DNA of 64,000 nucleotides from NCBI RefSeq assembly GCF_002954455.1, contig NZ_MSCC01000003.1, positions 215,900 through 279,899 on the forward strand, in the 5' to 3' direction. The notes under the pieces were generated by a model. The model searched no databases. It had not been told where the DNA came from and was given only the letters and a program-made list of their open reading frames with translations. The translations under genes and the position numbers were made by a program. Numbering within the stretch: position 1 is the first letter of the stretch; each line of letters starts with the position of its first letter. Origin of the DNA: Photobacterium aquimaris (lineage in GTDB: Bacteria > Pseudomonadota > Gammaproteobacteria > Enterobacterales > Vibrionaceae). Positions 1-7,728 of the stretch are shown here, one piece after another.

Positions 1-335
1 CACAGTGTTGAGAGTAAATCATTACCCATCCCAGCACTGATGCGAGCAATTAAGTCAGCTGTTGCTGGCGCGAGTAAAACCAGATCAGCCCATTTAGCCA
101 GTTCAATATGACCCATTGATGCCTCGGCAGAAGGGTCTAATAAGCTACTTGAAACAGGATTTCCCGATACCGCTTGCATGGTTAGTGGTGTAATGAATTC
201 TTGTGCTGCGGTGGTCATTACAACTTGAACTTGTGCGCCGCGTTCAATTAAGCGACGTGTAAGTTCTGCACATTTGTAGGCAGCGATACCGCCGCTAATG
301 CCGAGAAGGATTTTTTTTCCTGCCAGTGTTTGCAT
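1..335 (-). CDS. coaBC: CoaBC N-terminus (phosphopantothenoylcysteine decarboxylase/ligase), partial
   Basis: Only the first 111 codons are in the window; the gene runs off the left edge. The bifunctional enzyme makes 4'-phosphopantetheine from phosphopantothenate and cysteine in coenzyme A synthesis. The visible part is the flavoprotein CoaC domain: it opens MQTLAGKKILLGISGGIAAYK, whose GISGGIAAYK motif is the FMN-binding start of the family, and later carries LLAPATADLIARI, also typical. The ATG at 335 is the natural start. It is divergent from radC, as in many gammaproteobacteria. Identity is by family resemblance and is firm; completeness cannot be judged. Confidence 0.93.
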   Translation of the reverse strand, partial: MQTLAGKKILLGISGGIAAYKCAELTRRLIERGAQVQVVMTTAAQEFITPLTMQAVSGNPVSSSLLDPSAEASMGHIELAKWADLVLLAPATADLIARISAGMGNDLLSTL

Positions 336-571
336 GGTTTTGCCTGTGTCTGGAAGCCAATAAATTTTGCTGACACGATAGCATCAAATGTACTAACGAT
401 CATCGCTTGCAGTGATGGTTAGTTTTTTTATCAGTGATCTTGCCGAGGTTTTATGATTGTAAATCGACATATCAGCCCTAAAAATTGTCGATGATTTCAA
501 AAAACGCTACAGGGTAGGTTGTGTAAAAAGTGATGGCTGTTTTGCTAGTGGTATACCAATAAGGAGACAGT

Positions 572-1246
572 ATGTCGCTTAAGCAATTGCCATTAGCATC
601 GCGTCCGCGAGAAAAATTATTATCTCACGGCTGTGAGTCGCTCACAGATGCTGAATTATTAGCCATTTTTTTACGTACGGGTGTCAAAGGAATGAATGCG
701 TTGGAATTGGCTACGTATTTATTGCAAGAATTTGGATCATTACGTGCTTTGCTGGCTGCAGATAAAGAAACTTTTTGTGAGGTTAAAGGCTTAGGGCCAG
801 CAAAATTTGCTCTTTTGCAGGCCGTTTTAGCGATGGGGGAACGATATTTAGAAGAAATTTTAAAAAAAGATAACGCGCTCACAAATCCACAAAATACACG
901 CAAATATCTGGTCAAAAAATTACGGCATAAACAGCGCGAAGCCTTTTATATCCTATTCCTAGACAACCAACACCGAGTGATTACTGGAGAGGTTTTATTT
1001 GAAGGAACGCTTGATTGTGCGAGCGTCTATCCGCGTGAAGTTGTAAAAAGATCGTTAGAACTTAATGCAGCGGCGTTAATTTTAGCGCATAATCACCCAT
1101 CAGGCGTTGCTGAACCTAGTCAGGCTGACCATCGAATAACCCGCAAGATCAGCGATTCGCTGGCTTTAGTCGATATTCGTGTTCTGGATCATTTTGTTGT
1201 CGGTGAGGGAGAAGTTATTTCCTTTGCTGAGCGCGGTTGGCTATAA
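572..1246 (+). CDS. radC: RadC family protein (JAB/MPN domain)
   Basis: 224 residues, the usual length of the RadC/UPF0758 family. The N-terminal half has a helix-hairpin-helix-like stretch (VKGLGPAKFALLQ, about residues 70-82). The C-terminal half is a JAB-type metalloprotease fold with the zinc motif HNHPSG at 173-178 and an aspartate at 186, giving H173, H175 and D186 as likely metal ligands. The family was once linked to DNA repair, but its real biochemical role is not settled. A ribosome binding site (AAGGAGA) lies just before the ATG. It sits between coaBC and rpmBG as in E. coli and Vibrio. Confidence 0.93.
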   Translation: MSLKQLPLASRPREKLLSHGCESLTDAELLAIFLRTGVKGMNALELATYLLQEFGSLRALLAADKETFCEVKGLGPAKFALLQAVLAMGERYLEEILKKDNALTNPQNTRKYLVKKLRHKQREAFYILFLDNQHRVITGEVLFEGTLDCASVYPREVVKRSLELNAAALILAHNHPSGVAEPSQADHRITRKISDSLALVDIRVLDHFVVGEGEVISFAERGWL

Positions 1247-1293
1247 AATAGACAATTTTCGACAAAAAAAGTGAGAAAGGATCTGCTCGGGAC

Positions 1294-1322
1294 TTGAGCA
1301 ACTGGTTTTGACTTAGTATAAT
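1294..1322 (+). promoter_or_regulatory. Putative sigma-70 promoter for rpmBG
   Basis: TTGAGC at 1294-1299 and TATAAT at 1317-1322 are separated by exactly 17 bases, about 95 bases before the rpmB start codon. The -10 is a perfect consensus match and the -35 matches four of six. This fits a strong constitutive ribosomal-protein promoter. Inferred from sequence only. Confidence 0.7.
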
Positions 1323-1417
1323 GCGCGACCTTTGATAGCTGTGGTTATATGTAAAATTGAATTTTACATTAAATTTCCATGGTAGATATCGAGCGAAACG
1401 ATTTGGAGAAGACAGTA

Positions 1418-1654
1418 ATGTCCCGAGTATGCCAAGTAACTGGTAAGCGTCCTGTAACGGGTAACAACCGTTCACACGCACGTAATGCCACCAAGCGTCG
1501 TTTTCTGCCGAACCTGCAAACTCATCGTTTCTGGGTAGAAAGCGAAAAACGCTTCGTTAAACTACGTCTTACTGCTAAAGGTATGCGTATCATTGATAAG
1601 AAAGGTATTGATGCCGTTCTTGCAGAGATGCGTGTCCGCGGCGAGAACGTTTAG
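1418..1654 (+). CDS. rpmB: 50S ribosomal protein bL28
   Basis: 78 residues beginning MSRVCQVTGKRPVTGNNRSH, the same length as E. coli L28 and with the family opening. An in-frame start exists upstream, but the ATG at 1418 preceded by GGAGA gives the correct protein. bL28 is a basic protein of the large subunit, added late in assembly. rpmG follows 13 bases downstream, so the two form the usual rpmB-rpmG operon, closed by the terminator at 1857. Confidence 0.97.
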   Translation: MSRVCQVTGKRPVTGNNRSHARNATKRRFLPNLQTHRFWVESEKRFVKLRLTAKGMRIIDKKGIDAVLAEMRVRGENV

Positions 1655-1667
1655 AGGAATTTGAACA

Positions 1668-1835
1668 ATGGCTAAAGGCATTCGTGAGAAGATCCGTCTA
1701 GTATCATCAGCTGGTACAGGCCACTTCTACACTACCGACAAGAACAAGCGCAACATGCCAGGCAAATTTGAGATCAAGAAATTTGATCCAGTAGTTCGCC
1801 AGCACGTGCTTTACAAAGAAGCTAAAATCAAGTAA
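1668..1835 (+). CDS. rpmG: 50S ribosomal protein bL33 (cysteine-free form)
   Basis: 55 residues (MAKGIREKIRLVSSAGTG...), the same length as E. coli L33. No cysteine is present, so this is the zinc-independent form of the protein. AGGA at the end of rpmB serves as the ribosome binding site, 13 bases separating the genes, which implies cotranscription and probably coupled translation. It sits near the ribosomal E site in the large subunit. Confidence 0.96.
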   Translation: MAKGIREKIRLVSSAGTGHFYTTDKNKRNMPGKFEIKKFDPVVRQHVLYKEAKIK

Positions 1836-1856
1836 TTGGTTTTATCAATCTTTGAT

Positions 1857-1883
1857 AAAAACCCAGCCTAGCTGGGTTTTTTT
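1857..1883 (+). terminator. Intrinsic terminator after rpmBG
   Basis: AAACCCAGC (1859-1867) pairs with GCTGGGTTT (1871-1879) across the loop CTA, followed by a run of T, 22 bases after the rpmG stop. Textbook Rho-independent structure. Confidence 0.9.
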
Positions 1884-1900
1884 ATATTTAAAATTCAGTC

Positions 1901-1956
1901 TGCTTTCCCTGCTTTCCCTGCTTTCCCTGCTTTCCCTGCTTTCCCTGCTTTCCCTG
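1901..1956. repeat. 9-bp tandem repeat, six perfect copies of TGCTTTCCC
   Basis: Six consecutive perfect copies of TGCTTTCCC occupy 1901-1954, with two further bases of a seventh copy. The array lies in the gap between the rpmBG terminator and the extended -10 promoter of the next gene and ends about 20 bases before that promoter. Perfect short arrays like this commonly change copy number by slippage. It does not lie in a coding region that I can support. Confidence 0.97.
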
Positions 1957-1973
1957 TATACTCTGTTAGACAC

Positions 1974-1982
1974 TGCTATAAT
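1974..1982 (+). promoter_or_regulatory. Extended -10 promoter upstream of the membrane protein gene
   Basis: TGCTATAAT is a full extended -10 element (TGnTATAAT). The hexamer expected at -35, with a 17-base spacer, is CTGTAT at 1954-1959, which is poor and overlaps the end of the 9-bp repeat array. The coding start is about 70 bases downstream. An extended -10 can work without a good -35. Confidence 0.55.
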
Positions 1983-2053
1983 TGGCTGTTGCTGCCGTTA
2001 GTAGCAATGTTATCTTAATCAGTATTGATAATTGCGCATAGGAGCGCCTGAGA

Positions 2054-2563
2054 ATGCGTCTAACGCGACGGGGATGGAATAACGTCATCATCATTGGGGT
2101 TTTAGCTTTTATCGCTGTCATACAGCTTCCAGAGCTTCTTCGTGATCGTTTCACCGCTACATCGACGGTAAGTGCGTCATCAAAGGTAATTCCATTATTT
2201 ACTCAGGATCGTATTATTCGACGATTGGTGTTACCAACAATGACTTTTCAGCAGTCAGCGACAGGTTGGAAGAGTCAGCCTTTGGTGGCATTCGATATCA
2301 CAGCTGTTATTGCTCGTTGGCAAACTTTGAAAGGGACCCAAATTAGCCAACAGCAGTTATCGGTATTAAAAAAACAATTGCTGCTGCCGTACACTGTTGA
2401 GGCATGGTTTGTGGGTCTGCCGCAACCCCAGCGGATCACCGCTTATCAATTATCGCATTTTTGGTTGTTAAACACTGGCACTGGCGATTGGTTAGCGGTA
2501 ACTGTGGCTGATGATTTGCTATTCCCACCGTTATCGTCAAAATTATCATTATTATCGGAGTAA
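2054..2563 (+). CDS. Single-pass membrane protein of unknown function
   Basis: 169 residues that I do not recognise as a named family. After a short basic N-terminus (MRLTRRGWNN) comes one hydrophobic segment, VIIIGVLAFIAVIQL, at about 11-25, then a largely soluble domain with several tryptophans. A membrane anchor with the bulk outside the cytoplasm is the likely topology by the positive-inside rule. GGAG overlapping its stop codon is the ribosome binding site for mutM, whose ATG is 7 bases downstream, so the two are probably cotranscribed and coupled. Its own promoter seems to be at 1974. Function unknown; no link to base-excision repair should be assumed from position alone. Confidence 0.75.
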   Translation: MRLTRRGWNNVIIIGVLAFIAVIQLPELLRDRFTATSTVSASSKVIPLFTQDRIIRRLVLPTMTFQQSATGWKSQPLVAFDITAVIARWQTLKGTQISQQQLSVLKKQLLLPYTVEAWFVGLPQPQRITAYQLSHFWLLNTGTGDWLAVTVADDLLFPPLSSKLSLLSE

Positions 2564-2570
2564 GCAAAAG

Positions 2571-3380
2571 ATGCCTGAATTACCTGAAGTTGAAGTAACT
2601 CGCATGGGGATCACCCCGCATGTTGTTGGGCAAACGGTGACTAAAATTATCATTCGTAATTCAAGATTACGCTGGCCAATTCCTGAGGCGATTAAAAATA
2701 TTGAAGGGCAGGTGATTCACAAGGTTGTTCGACGAGCCAAATATTTATTATTAGAAACTGATATCGGTTACGCAGTCGTTCATCTAGGTATGTCGGGTAG
2801 TTTACGTATATTACCTGCGGGCTCAGTGGTTGAAAAACATGATCATGTCGATGTGGTATTAGCCAGTGGTGAGATCCTACGTTATAACGATCCTCGCCGC
2901 TTTGGTGCATGGTTATGGCAACAGATAGGGGAAGACCATCCGGTATTAGAGAAAATGGGCCCAGAGCCATTGAGTGATGATTTTAATGGGGATTATTTGG
3001 TTGCGAAGGCAAAAGCAAAGCGTAAAGCGATAAAATTACTGATCATGGATAATCATGTTGTGGTCGGCGTCGGTAATATTTATGCCAATGAATCGCTATT
3101 TGCTGCAGGAATAGATCCACAATGCCCAGCAGGTAAAGTCTCATTACAAAAGTTACAATTGCTGGTAAATGAAATAAAAACCGTATTACACAAAGCGATT
3201 GCTCAAGGCGGAACAACCTTAAAAGACTTTAAAAATGCCGATGGCAAACCAGGTTATTTTGCACAAGAATTACAAGTTTATGGTAAAGGTGGTCAGCCCT
3301 GCCCACGTTGTGGTGAGCTTTTAACAGAAATAAAGCTCGGTCAACGAGCCACGGTTTTTTGTGGAAAGTGTCAGCACTGA
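2571..3380 (+). CDS. mutM: Formamidopyrimidine-DNA glycosylase (Fpg)
   Basis: 269 residues, identical in length to E. coli Fpg. It starts MPELPEVEV: Pro2 is the nucleophile that forms the Schiff base with the damaged nucleotide and Glu3 is catalytic. The C-terminus carries the four-cysteine zinc finger (CPRCG...CGKC) that grips DNA. The enzyme excises 8-oxoguanine and formamidopyrimidines and cleaves the strand by beta,delta-elimination. A longer frame opens upstream, but only the ATG at 2571 exposes Pro2 and has a good ribosome binding site. The mutM-coaD neighbourhood is as in related bacteria, apart from the epimerase gene between them. Confidence 0.97.
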   Translation: MPELPEVEVTRMGITPHVVGQTVTKIIIRNSRLRWPIPEAIKNIEGQVIHKVVRRAKYLLLETDIGYAVVHLGMSGSLRILPAGSVVEKHDHVDVVLASGEILRYNDPRRFGAWLWQQIGEDHPVLEKMGPEPLSDDFNGDYLVAKAKAKRKAIKLLIMDNHVVVGVGNIYANESLFAAGIDPQCPAGKVSLQKLQLLVNEIKTVLHKAIAQGGTTLKDFKNADGKPGYFAQELQVYGKGGQPCPRCGELLTEIKLGQRATVFCGKCQH

Positions 3381-3513
3381 GTTAGTTATTTATTCGATTT
3401 TTATTAAGCATAGGTTCATTTTTTTTGAGCAGTAATCTTTACCAATATTGCTATCATAGCTAAGATTTTTATAAAAATAATGCGTATTTTTGAAACACAG
3501 AAAGGGCTAGAAG

Positions 3514-4518
3514 ATGAAATATTTAGTAACTGGAGCCGCTGGTTTTATTGGTAGTGCAGTGACAGAGCGTTTATGTGCTCAAGGCCACCAAGTAGTTGGT
3601 ATCGATAACCTTAATGATTATTATGAAGTTGCGCTAAAGCATGCACGCTTAGATCGTATCAAGCATGATAATTTTAGCTTTATTGAAATGGATCTTGCTG
3701 ATCGTGAAGCGATTGCGAATCTATTTGCGGAACAACAATTTAATCGAGTGATCCATCTGGCTGGTCAAGCGGGTGTACGTTATTCAATAGATAATCCAAT
3801 GGCTTATGGTGATAGTAACTTAATTGGCTATTTGACTATCCTTGAAGGCTGCCGTCATAACAAGGTTGAGCACCTTGTTTATGCTTCATCAAGTTCTGTC
3901 TATGGCTTAAATCAAAAGATGCCATTTGATACCGCTGATAGCGTTGATCACCCGGTCTCATTGTATGCCGCAGCCAAAAAAGCCAATGAACTGATGGCGC
4001 ACAGCTACTCACACCTTTACGGCATTCCGACGACAGGCTTACGTTTCTTTACTGTTTATGGCCCGTGGGGTCGTCCTGATATGGCATTGTTTAAATTTAC
4101 TAATGCGATCATGGAAGGCAAAGAGATTGATATTTATAACAATGGTGATATGAGCCGTGACTTTACTTATATCGATGATATTGTTGAAGGTATTATTCGG
4201 ATTCAGGATGTGATTCCACAGCCAAACCCTGAGTGGACAGTTGAAACAGGCTCACCAGCGACGAGCTCTGCGCCATACCGTATTTATAATATTGGTCATG
4301 GCAGCCCAGTCAAATTAATGGATTATGTTGAAGCACTTGAAGAATCACTAGGTGTTGAAGCGAAGAAAAACTTTATGCCAATGCAACCAGGTGATGTTTA
4401 CATGACGTATGCTGATACCGATGATTTATTTGCGGCAACCGGCTATAAGCCAGCAGTTGAGGTTAAACCTGGTGTACAAGCCTTTGTTGATTGGTATCGC
4501 GACTACTATAACAAATAA
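3514..4518 (+). CDS. NAD-dependent UDP-sugar epimerase, probably UDP-glucuronate 4-epimerase
   Basis: 334 residues of the extended short-chain dehydrogenase fold. TGAAGFIG at 6-13 is the NAD-binding glycine motif, and Y151/K155 (SLYAAAKK) with the preceding serines (ASSSSVY) form the catalytic triad. The sequence style (IDNLNDYY, VRYSIDNP, FFTVYGPWGRPDMA) is that of UDP-glucuronate 4-epimerases, which make UDP-galacturonate for surface polysaccharides; UDP-glucose-type epimerases and dehydratases are the alternatives. It is a single gene with its own upstream gap and terminator, placed between mutM and coaD next to the lipopolysaccharide core genes, which suggests a role in core or O-chain sugar supply. 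Confidence 0.85.
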   Translation: MKYLVTGAAGFIGSAVTERLCAQGHQVVGIDNLNDYYEVALKHARLDRIKHDNFSFIEMDLADREAIANLFAEQQFNRVIHLAGQAGVRYSIDNPMAYGDSNLIGYLTILEGCRHNKVEHLVYASSSSVYGLNQKMPFDTADSVDHPVSLYAAAKKANELMAHSYSHLYGIPTTGLRFFTVYGPWGRPDMALFKFTNAIMEGKEIDIYNNGDMSRDFTYIDDIVEGIIRIQDVIPQPNPEWTVETGSPATSSAPYRIYNIGHGSPVKLMDYVEALEESLGVEAKKNFMPMQPGDVYMTYADTDDLFAATGYKPAVEVKPGVQAFVDWYRDYYNK

Positions 4519-4537
4519 GCTATACTCATTTGAGTAG

Positions 4538-4566
4538 AAAAGGGAGCCGATGTGCTCCCTTTTTTT
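4538..4566. terminator. Bidirectional terminator between the epimerase and coaD
   Basis: AAAGGGAGC pairs with GCTCCCTTT across CGATGT, with A-rich and T-rich flanks on both sides. It sits between two convergent genes and can serve either strand. Confidence 0.85.
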
Positions 4567-4568
4567 AT

Positions 4569-5054
4569 TTATATTTGAGTAAATTTAGCCAATAAGGCTT
4601 GAGTGATGATCGGATCAACAAATTGACTCACATCCCCTTTATGGAGCGCGACTTCTTTAACTATAGTTGAAGAAATAAATGAATTTTCTTCAGCTGGGGT
4701 TAAAAAGACCGTTTCAAGTTCAGGCATCAAACGGCGATTCATATTTGCAAGTTGAAATTCATATTCAAAATCAGACACCGCACGTAACCCACGCACTAAA
4801 ATATTGGCGTTGTGCTCTTTGGCAAAATTGACCAATAATCCAGAAAAACCAACAATCTCAACATTAGGCAAATGTACTGTGATTTGTTGGGCAAGTTCAA
4901 CTCGTTCTTCTAATGTGAATAATGGTTTTTTAGTTGGATTAAACGCCACACCAACAATGACATGATCAAACATGGCCGCAGCGCGCTCAATAAGATCAAG
5001 GTGGCCGTTAGTAATTGGATCAAAGGTACCGGGATAGATAACACGTGTTGTCAT
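4569..5054 (-). CDS. coaD: Phosphopantetheine adenylyltransferase
   Basis: 161 residues, close to the family length. TFDPITNGH (10-18) holds the T/HxGH nucleotide-binding signature of this nucleotidyltransferase superfamily, and ISSTIVKE (127-134) matches the ISSTxVR/KE motif near the C-terminus. It adenylates 4'-phosphopantetheine to dephospho-CoA, the penultimate step of coenzyme A synthesis. The glycosyltransferase upstream ends 6 bases before coaD starts, so coaD is the last gene of a lipopolysaccharide-core transcript, an arrangement shared with E. coli (waaA-coaD). Confidence 0.97.
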   Translation of the reverse strand: MTTRVIYPGTFDPITNGHLDLIERAAAMFDHVIVGVAFNPTKKPLFTLEERVELAQQITVHLPNVEIVGFSGLLVNFAKEHNANILVRGLRAVSDFEYEFQLANMNRRLMPELETVFLTPAEENSFISSTIVKEVALHKGDVSQFVDPIITQALLAKFTQI

Positions 5055-5060
5055 AGTGGG

Positions 5061-5837
5061 CTACTTATTTTGTTTAAGGTAAAGGCCAATATATTTATTA
5101 AGTACATATTGCGCATTAATACAGGCAATAATAAAACCATGCTTACCATCAAGGAAGCCGCGTTTAATAAAATAGGTCCGTATAAAGCTAAACACAGCAT
5201 GTCCAATAGCTGATGCGATAGAGGTTTTTTTGCCTTGTAAGTGCTTTTCTTTGGCCCATAGTTCAGCATATTTTGATTGTTTTTTTTGAAACTCAAAGAA
5301 ATCATCAAAGGTATAATGCTCTAAGTCACCTGCGATCTTTATCACTTGGCATCCTGAAGGAATGATCACCGATTCATGTACCTGAACATCATTATAGTGA
5401 GTTTCTTGAGGACGATATAAACGTACAATCCAATCAGGGTGCCAGCCAGCGTGGCGAATAAACTTTCCAAATGCAGTACTGAGGCGGTTAATGCTATAAA
5501 CCACATTATGTTGATTGGCTTGGAGTGCATTTTGAATGGATTGTTTTAGCTCTGGCGTGATACGTTCATCAGCATCAAGCCATAGCACATAATCACTGTT
5601 GACATACTGTTGAGCAAGCTGACGTTGCTTACCAAATCCAGGCCACTGCGTATTGACATAAAAGTTGTCAGTATAGCGACGAGCAATGGTTTCTGTTTCA
5701 TCTGTGCTGCCGGAATCTAGAATAATTATTTCGTCTACCCAGTCTTTCACTGTATCTAGACATGCTGCAAGATGCTTGGCTTCATTTTTAACAATTAATG
5801 CAACACCAAGTGTCGGTTTGCCTGTTGATATGCTCAT
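5061..5837 (-). CDS. Family 2 glycosyltransferase, WaaE/KdtX-like lipopolysaccharide core transferase
   Basis: 258 residues with a GT-A fold start (LGVALIVKNEAKHLAACLD), the nucleotide-sugar region IIILDSGSTDETETIA and the metal-binding DxD motif at D88-A-D90 (WLDADERI). The C-terminal part, with FGKFIRHAGWHPDWIVRLYR and later SAIGHAVFSFIRTYFIKRGF, is characteristic of the WaaE/KdtX group that adds glucose to the inner-core heptose. It acts on the cytoplasmic face of the inner membrane. Neighbours on the same strand are a heptosyltransferase-like gene upstream and coaD downstream. The precise acceptor is inferred. Confidence 0.88.
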   Translation of the reverse strand: MSISTGKPTLGVALIVKNEAKHLAACLDTVKDWVDEIIILDSGSTDETETIARRYTDNFYVNTQWPGFGKQRQLAQQYVNSDYVLWLDADERITPELKQSIQNALQANQHNVVYSINRLSTAFGKFIRHAGWHPDWIVRLYRPQETHYNDVQVHESVIIPSGCQVIKIAGDLEHYTFDDFFEFQKKQSKYAELWAKEKHLQGKKTSIASAIGHAVFSFIRTYFIKRGFLDGKHGFIIACINAQYVLNKYIGLYLKQNK

Positions 5838-5854
5838 GTGTTTTCCTTTGCAGC

Positions 5855-6907
5855 TTATGACATTGGTGATGATAGCGATAGAATGAGATCAAGTTTTTCT
5901 TTTACCATCGCCACACTAATTTGCGGCATGATATCGCTGCCTTTGACACGTGCTCCCCATGGTAACTCACCCAATGGTTTACCGTAATGTTGTTCCGCGA
6001 CTTGCTGATACACACTAACAGTGTAGGGCTGTGATAAATACGGGCCAGTACGGGCTGGGTTACTATGACCATAGAGTCCAATTACTGGCGTATTTTGGGT
6101 CGTTGCTAAGTGGGCCGGGCCTGAGTCTGGCGCAAGCACAACAGTCGCTGCACGTAATAATGCCGTCAACTGTAAGAGGGTTGTTTTACCGATCAAATTA
6201 GTGATTGCTGCTTGGCTATGGCTGATAATTTGTTGGCCTAATTGTTGCTCACGCTCAGTGGGTGAACCGCAGAGTATAACGGTCAAGCCTTTCGTTGCTG
6301 CATAATCTGCAATGGCGGCATAGCGCTCAGGGAGCCAGTTTCGTTCATCTTTACTGGCTGCCGGTGATATCACTAATGTTGGCTGATGAATATATTGTTC
6401 AGCAATGCTGTTATCTGCTGTGGTAAGTGGAATGTTCCACTCTGGGGTCGTAAATGGCACGCCAATAAAACGTGCAAAATCAGCCATATTATCGAGAACA
6501 TGTATACTGTCGGTATTGGGTAAGTGCTGATTAGTAACCAACCACTGTCCTTCTTTGGTTCTATTTTTACTAAACCCAACCCGATACTTAGCTTTGATAC
6601 CTAAAGATAGTACACTTGCACGTAAGGCAACTTGCATATCGAGTAGTACATCAAAACGGTGTGATTTAAGTTGTTGCCAAACGTGTTTAATGCCATTCCA
6701 GCCGGCTTTTTTATCAAAACTGATCACCTTAATATTGGGTAATGCATTGATTAACTGTGCTTCTACCTTACCAGCAACCCAAGTGATTTCAGTTGTTGGC
6801 CACTGGCGTTGGATGGCTTGAACAACAGTAATCGCATGGCATACGTCACCAATAGCAGATAAACGTAAGATACAAATTGAACGTGGTGGCGTTGAGAACA
6901 GAGCCAT
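5855..6907 (-). CDS. Family 9 glycosyltransferase (heptosyltransferase-like)
   Basis: 350 residues with both GT9 hallmarks: the N-terminal ICILRLSAIGDVCHAI and the C-terminal sugar-nucleotide site VVLAPDSGPAHLATTQNTPV. GT9 enzymes transfer heptose from ADP-heptose to the lipopolysaccharide core. The sequence is not typical of WaaC or WaaF, so a WaaQ-like or otherwise uncharacterised heptosyltransferase is more likely; the symbol is left blank. It is divergent from kdkA, 32 bases apart, and precedes the GT2 gene by 17 bases, so those two are probably cotranscribed. Confidence 0.87.
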   Translation of the reverse strand: MALFSTPPRSICILRLSAIGDVCHAITVVQAIQRQWPTTEITWVAGKVEAQLINALPNIKVISFDKKAGWNGIKHVWQQLKSHRFDVLLDMQVALRASVLSLGIKAKYRVGFSKNRTKEGQWLVTNQHLPNTDSIHVLDNMADFARFIGVPFTTPEWNIPLTTADNSIAEQYIHQPTLVISPAASKDERNWLPERYAAIADYAATKGLTVILCGSPTEREQQLGQQIISHSQAAITNLIGKTTLLQLTALLRAATVVLAPDSGPAHLATTQNTPVIGLYGHSNPARTGPYLSQPYTVSVYQQVAEQHYGKPLGELPWGARVKGSDIMPQISVAMVKEKLDLILSLSSPMS

Positions 6908-6939
6908 GAGATTACCTTATTAAAAGTGGTCGGTGAATT

Positions 6940-7725
6940 ATGCCGTTAGCCATTGAAATTGTAAAACATTCAACAATAAATGCGAGAGAGGCTGTAGTGC
7001 AGGAAATTATCAGTAACAACCAGGCCATTTGGTTTGATAGCGATTATCTAAGTGCAGATCCGCATGGTTGCTTTGATATTGAGTATTGGCGTCAGCGTGA
7101 TGCAGTTATTGGTTCCGCCGAGGGGCGTGGCACAACATGGTTTGTTGCCGATGAAAAACTGGAAATGGCATTGCGTCATTATCACCGTGGGGGGCTGTTT
7201 GCTAAAGTGAACAATGATAGCTATTGGTTCTCTAATTGGAATAACACTCGTAGTGGGGCTGAGTTAGCATTATTAAAATTATTACGTGATGGTGGGGTTA
7301 ATGTGCCACGTCCCGTTGCCGCGCGTGCAGTTAAAAAAGGTCTGACATATAAAGCGGATATTTTGGTGGAGAAGGTTGCCAATAGCCGTGATTTAGTGGC
7401 ATTGCTACGAAGCCAAACGGTCGCGGCAACAGTGTGGCGTGATATTGGTGAAATGATAGGTAAGATGCATGATTTACAAGTGTGTCACACCGATTTAAAT
7501 GCCCATAATATTTTATTAGACGATAGTCAGCGCCCATGGCTGATTGATTTTGATAAGTGTGATTGTCGTGACGGTGATGATTGGAAAGTCGAGAATTTGG
7601 CACGTTTAAAGCGCTCTTTTCTCAAAGAAGTCGATAAACGTGCGATTAAATGGTGCGAAGATGATTGGGTTGCTTTGTGTGATGGCTATGCACACAAAAG
7701 TCAGCTTCGAATTACTATTGGTTAA
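6940..7725 (+). CDS. kdkA: 3-deoxy-D-manno-octulosonic acid (Kdo) kinase
   Basis: 261 residues of the KdkA/InaA branch of the protein-kinase fold. The catalytic loop VCHTDLNAHNILLD (about 180-193) and the metal-binding segment WLIDFDKC are visible. KdkA phosphorylates the 4-position of the first Kdo residue in bacteria whose inner core has a single phosphorylated Kdo (Haemophilus, Vibrio). The gene lies on the plus strand between two minus-strand core genes. Its stop is 3 bases from the waaA stop, with no terminator visible between them. Confidence 0.94.
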   Translation: MPLAIEIVKHSTINAREAVVQEIISNNQAIWFDSDYLSADPHGCFDIEYWRQRDAVIGSAEGRGTTWFVADEKLEMALRHYHRGGLFAKVNNDSYWFSNWNNTRSGAELALLKLLRDGGVNVPRPVAARAVKKGLTYKADILVEKVANSRDLVALLRSQTVAATVWRDIGEMIGKMHDLQVCHTDLNAHNILLDDSQRPWLIDFDKCDCRDGDDWKVENLARLKRSFLKEVDKRAIKWCEDDWVALCDGYAHKSQLRITIG

Positions 7726-7728
7726 GGA

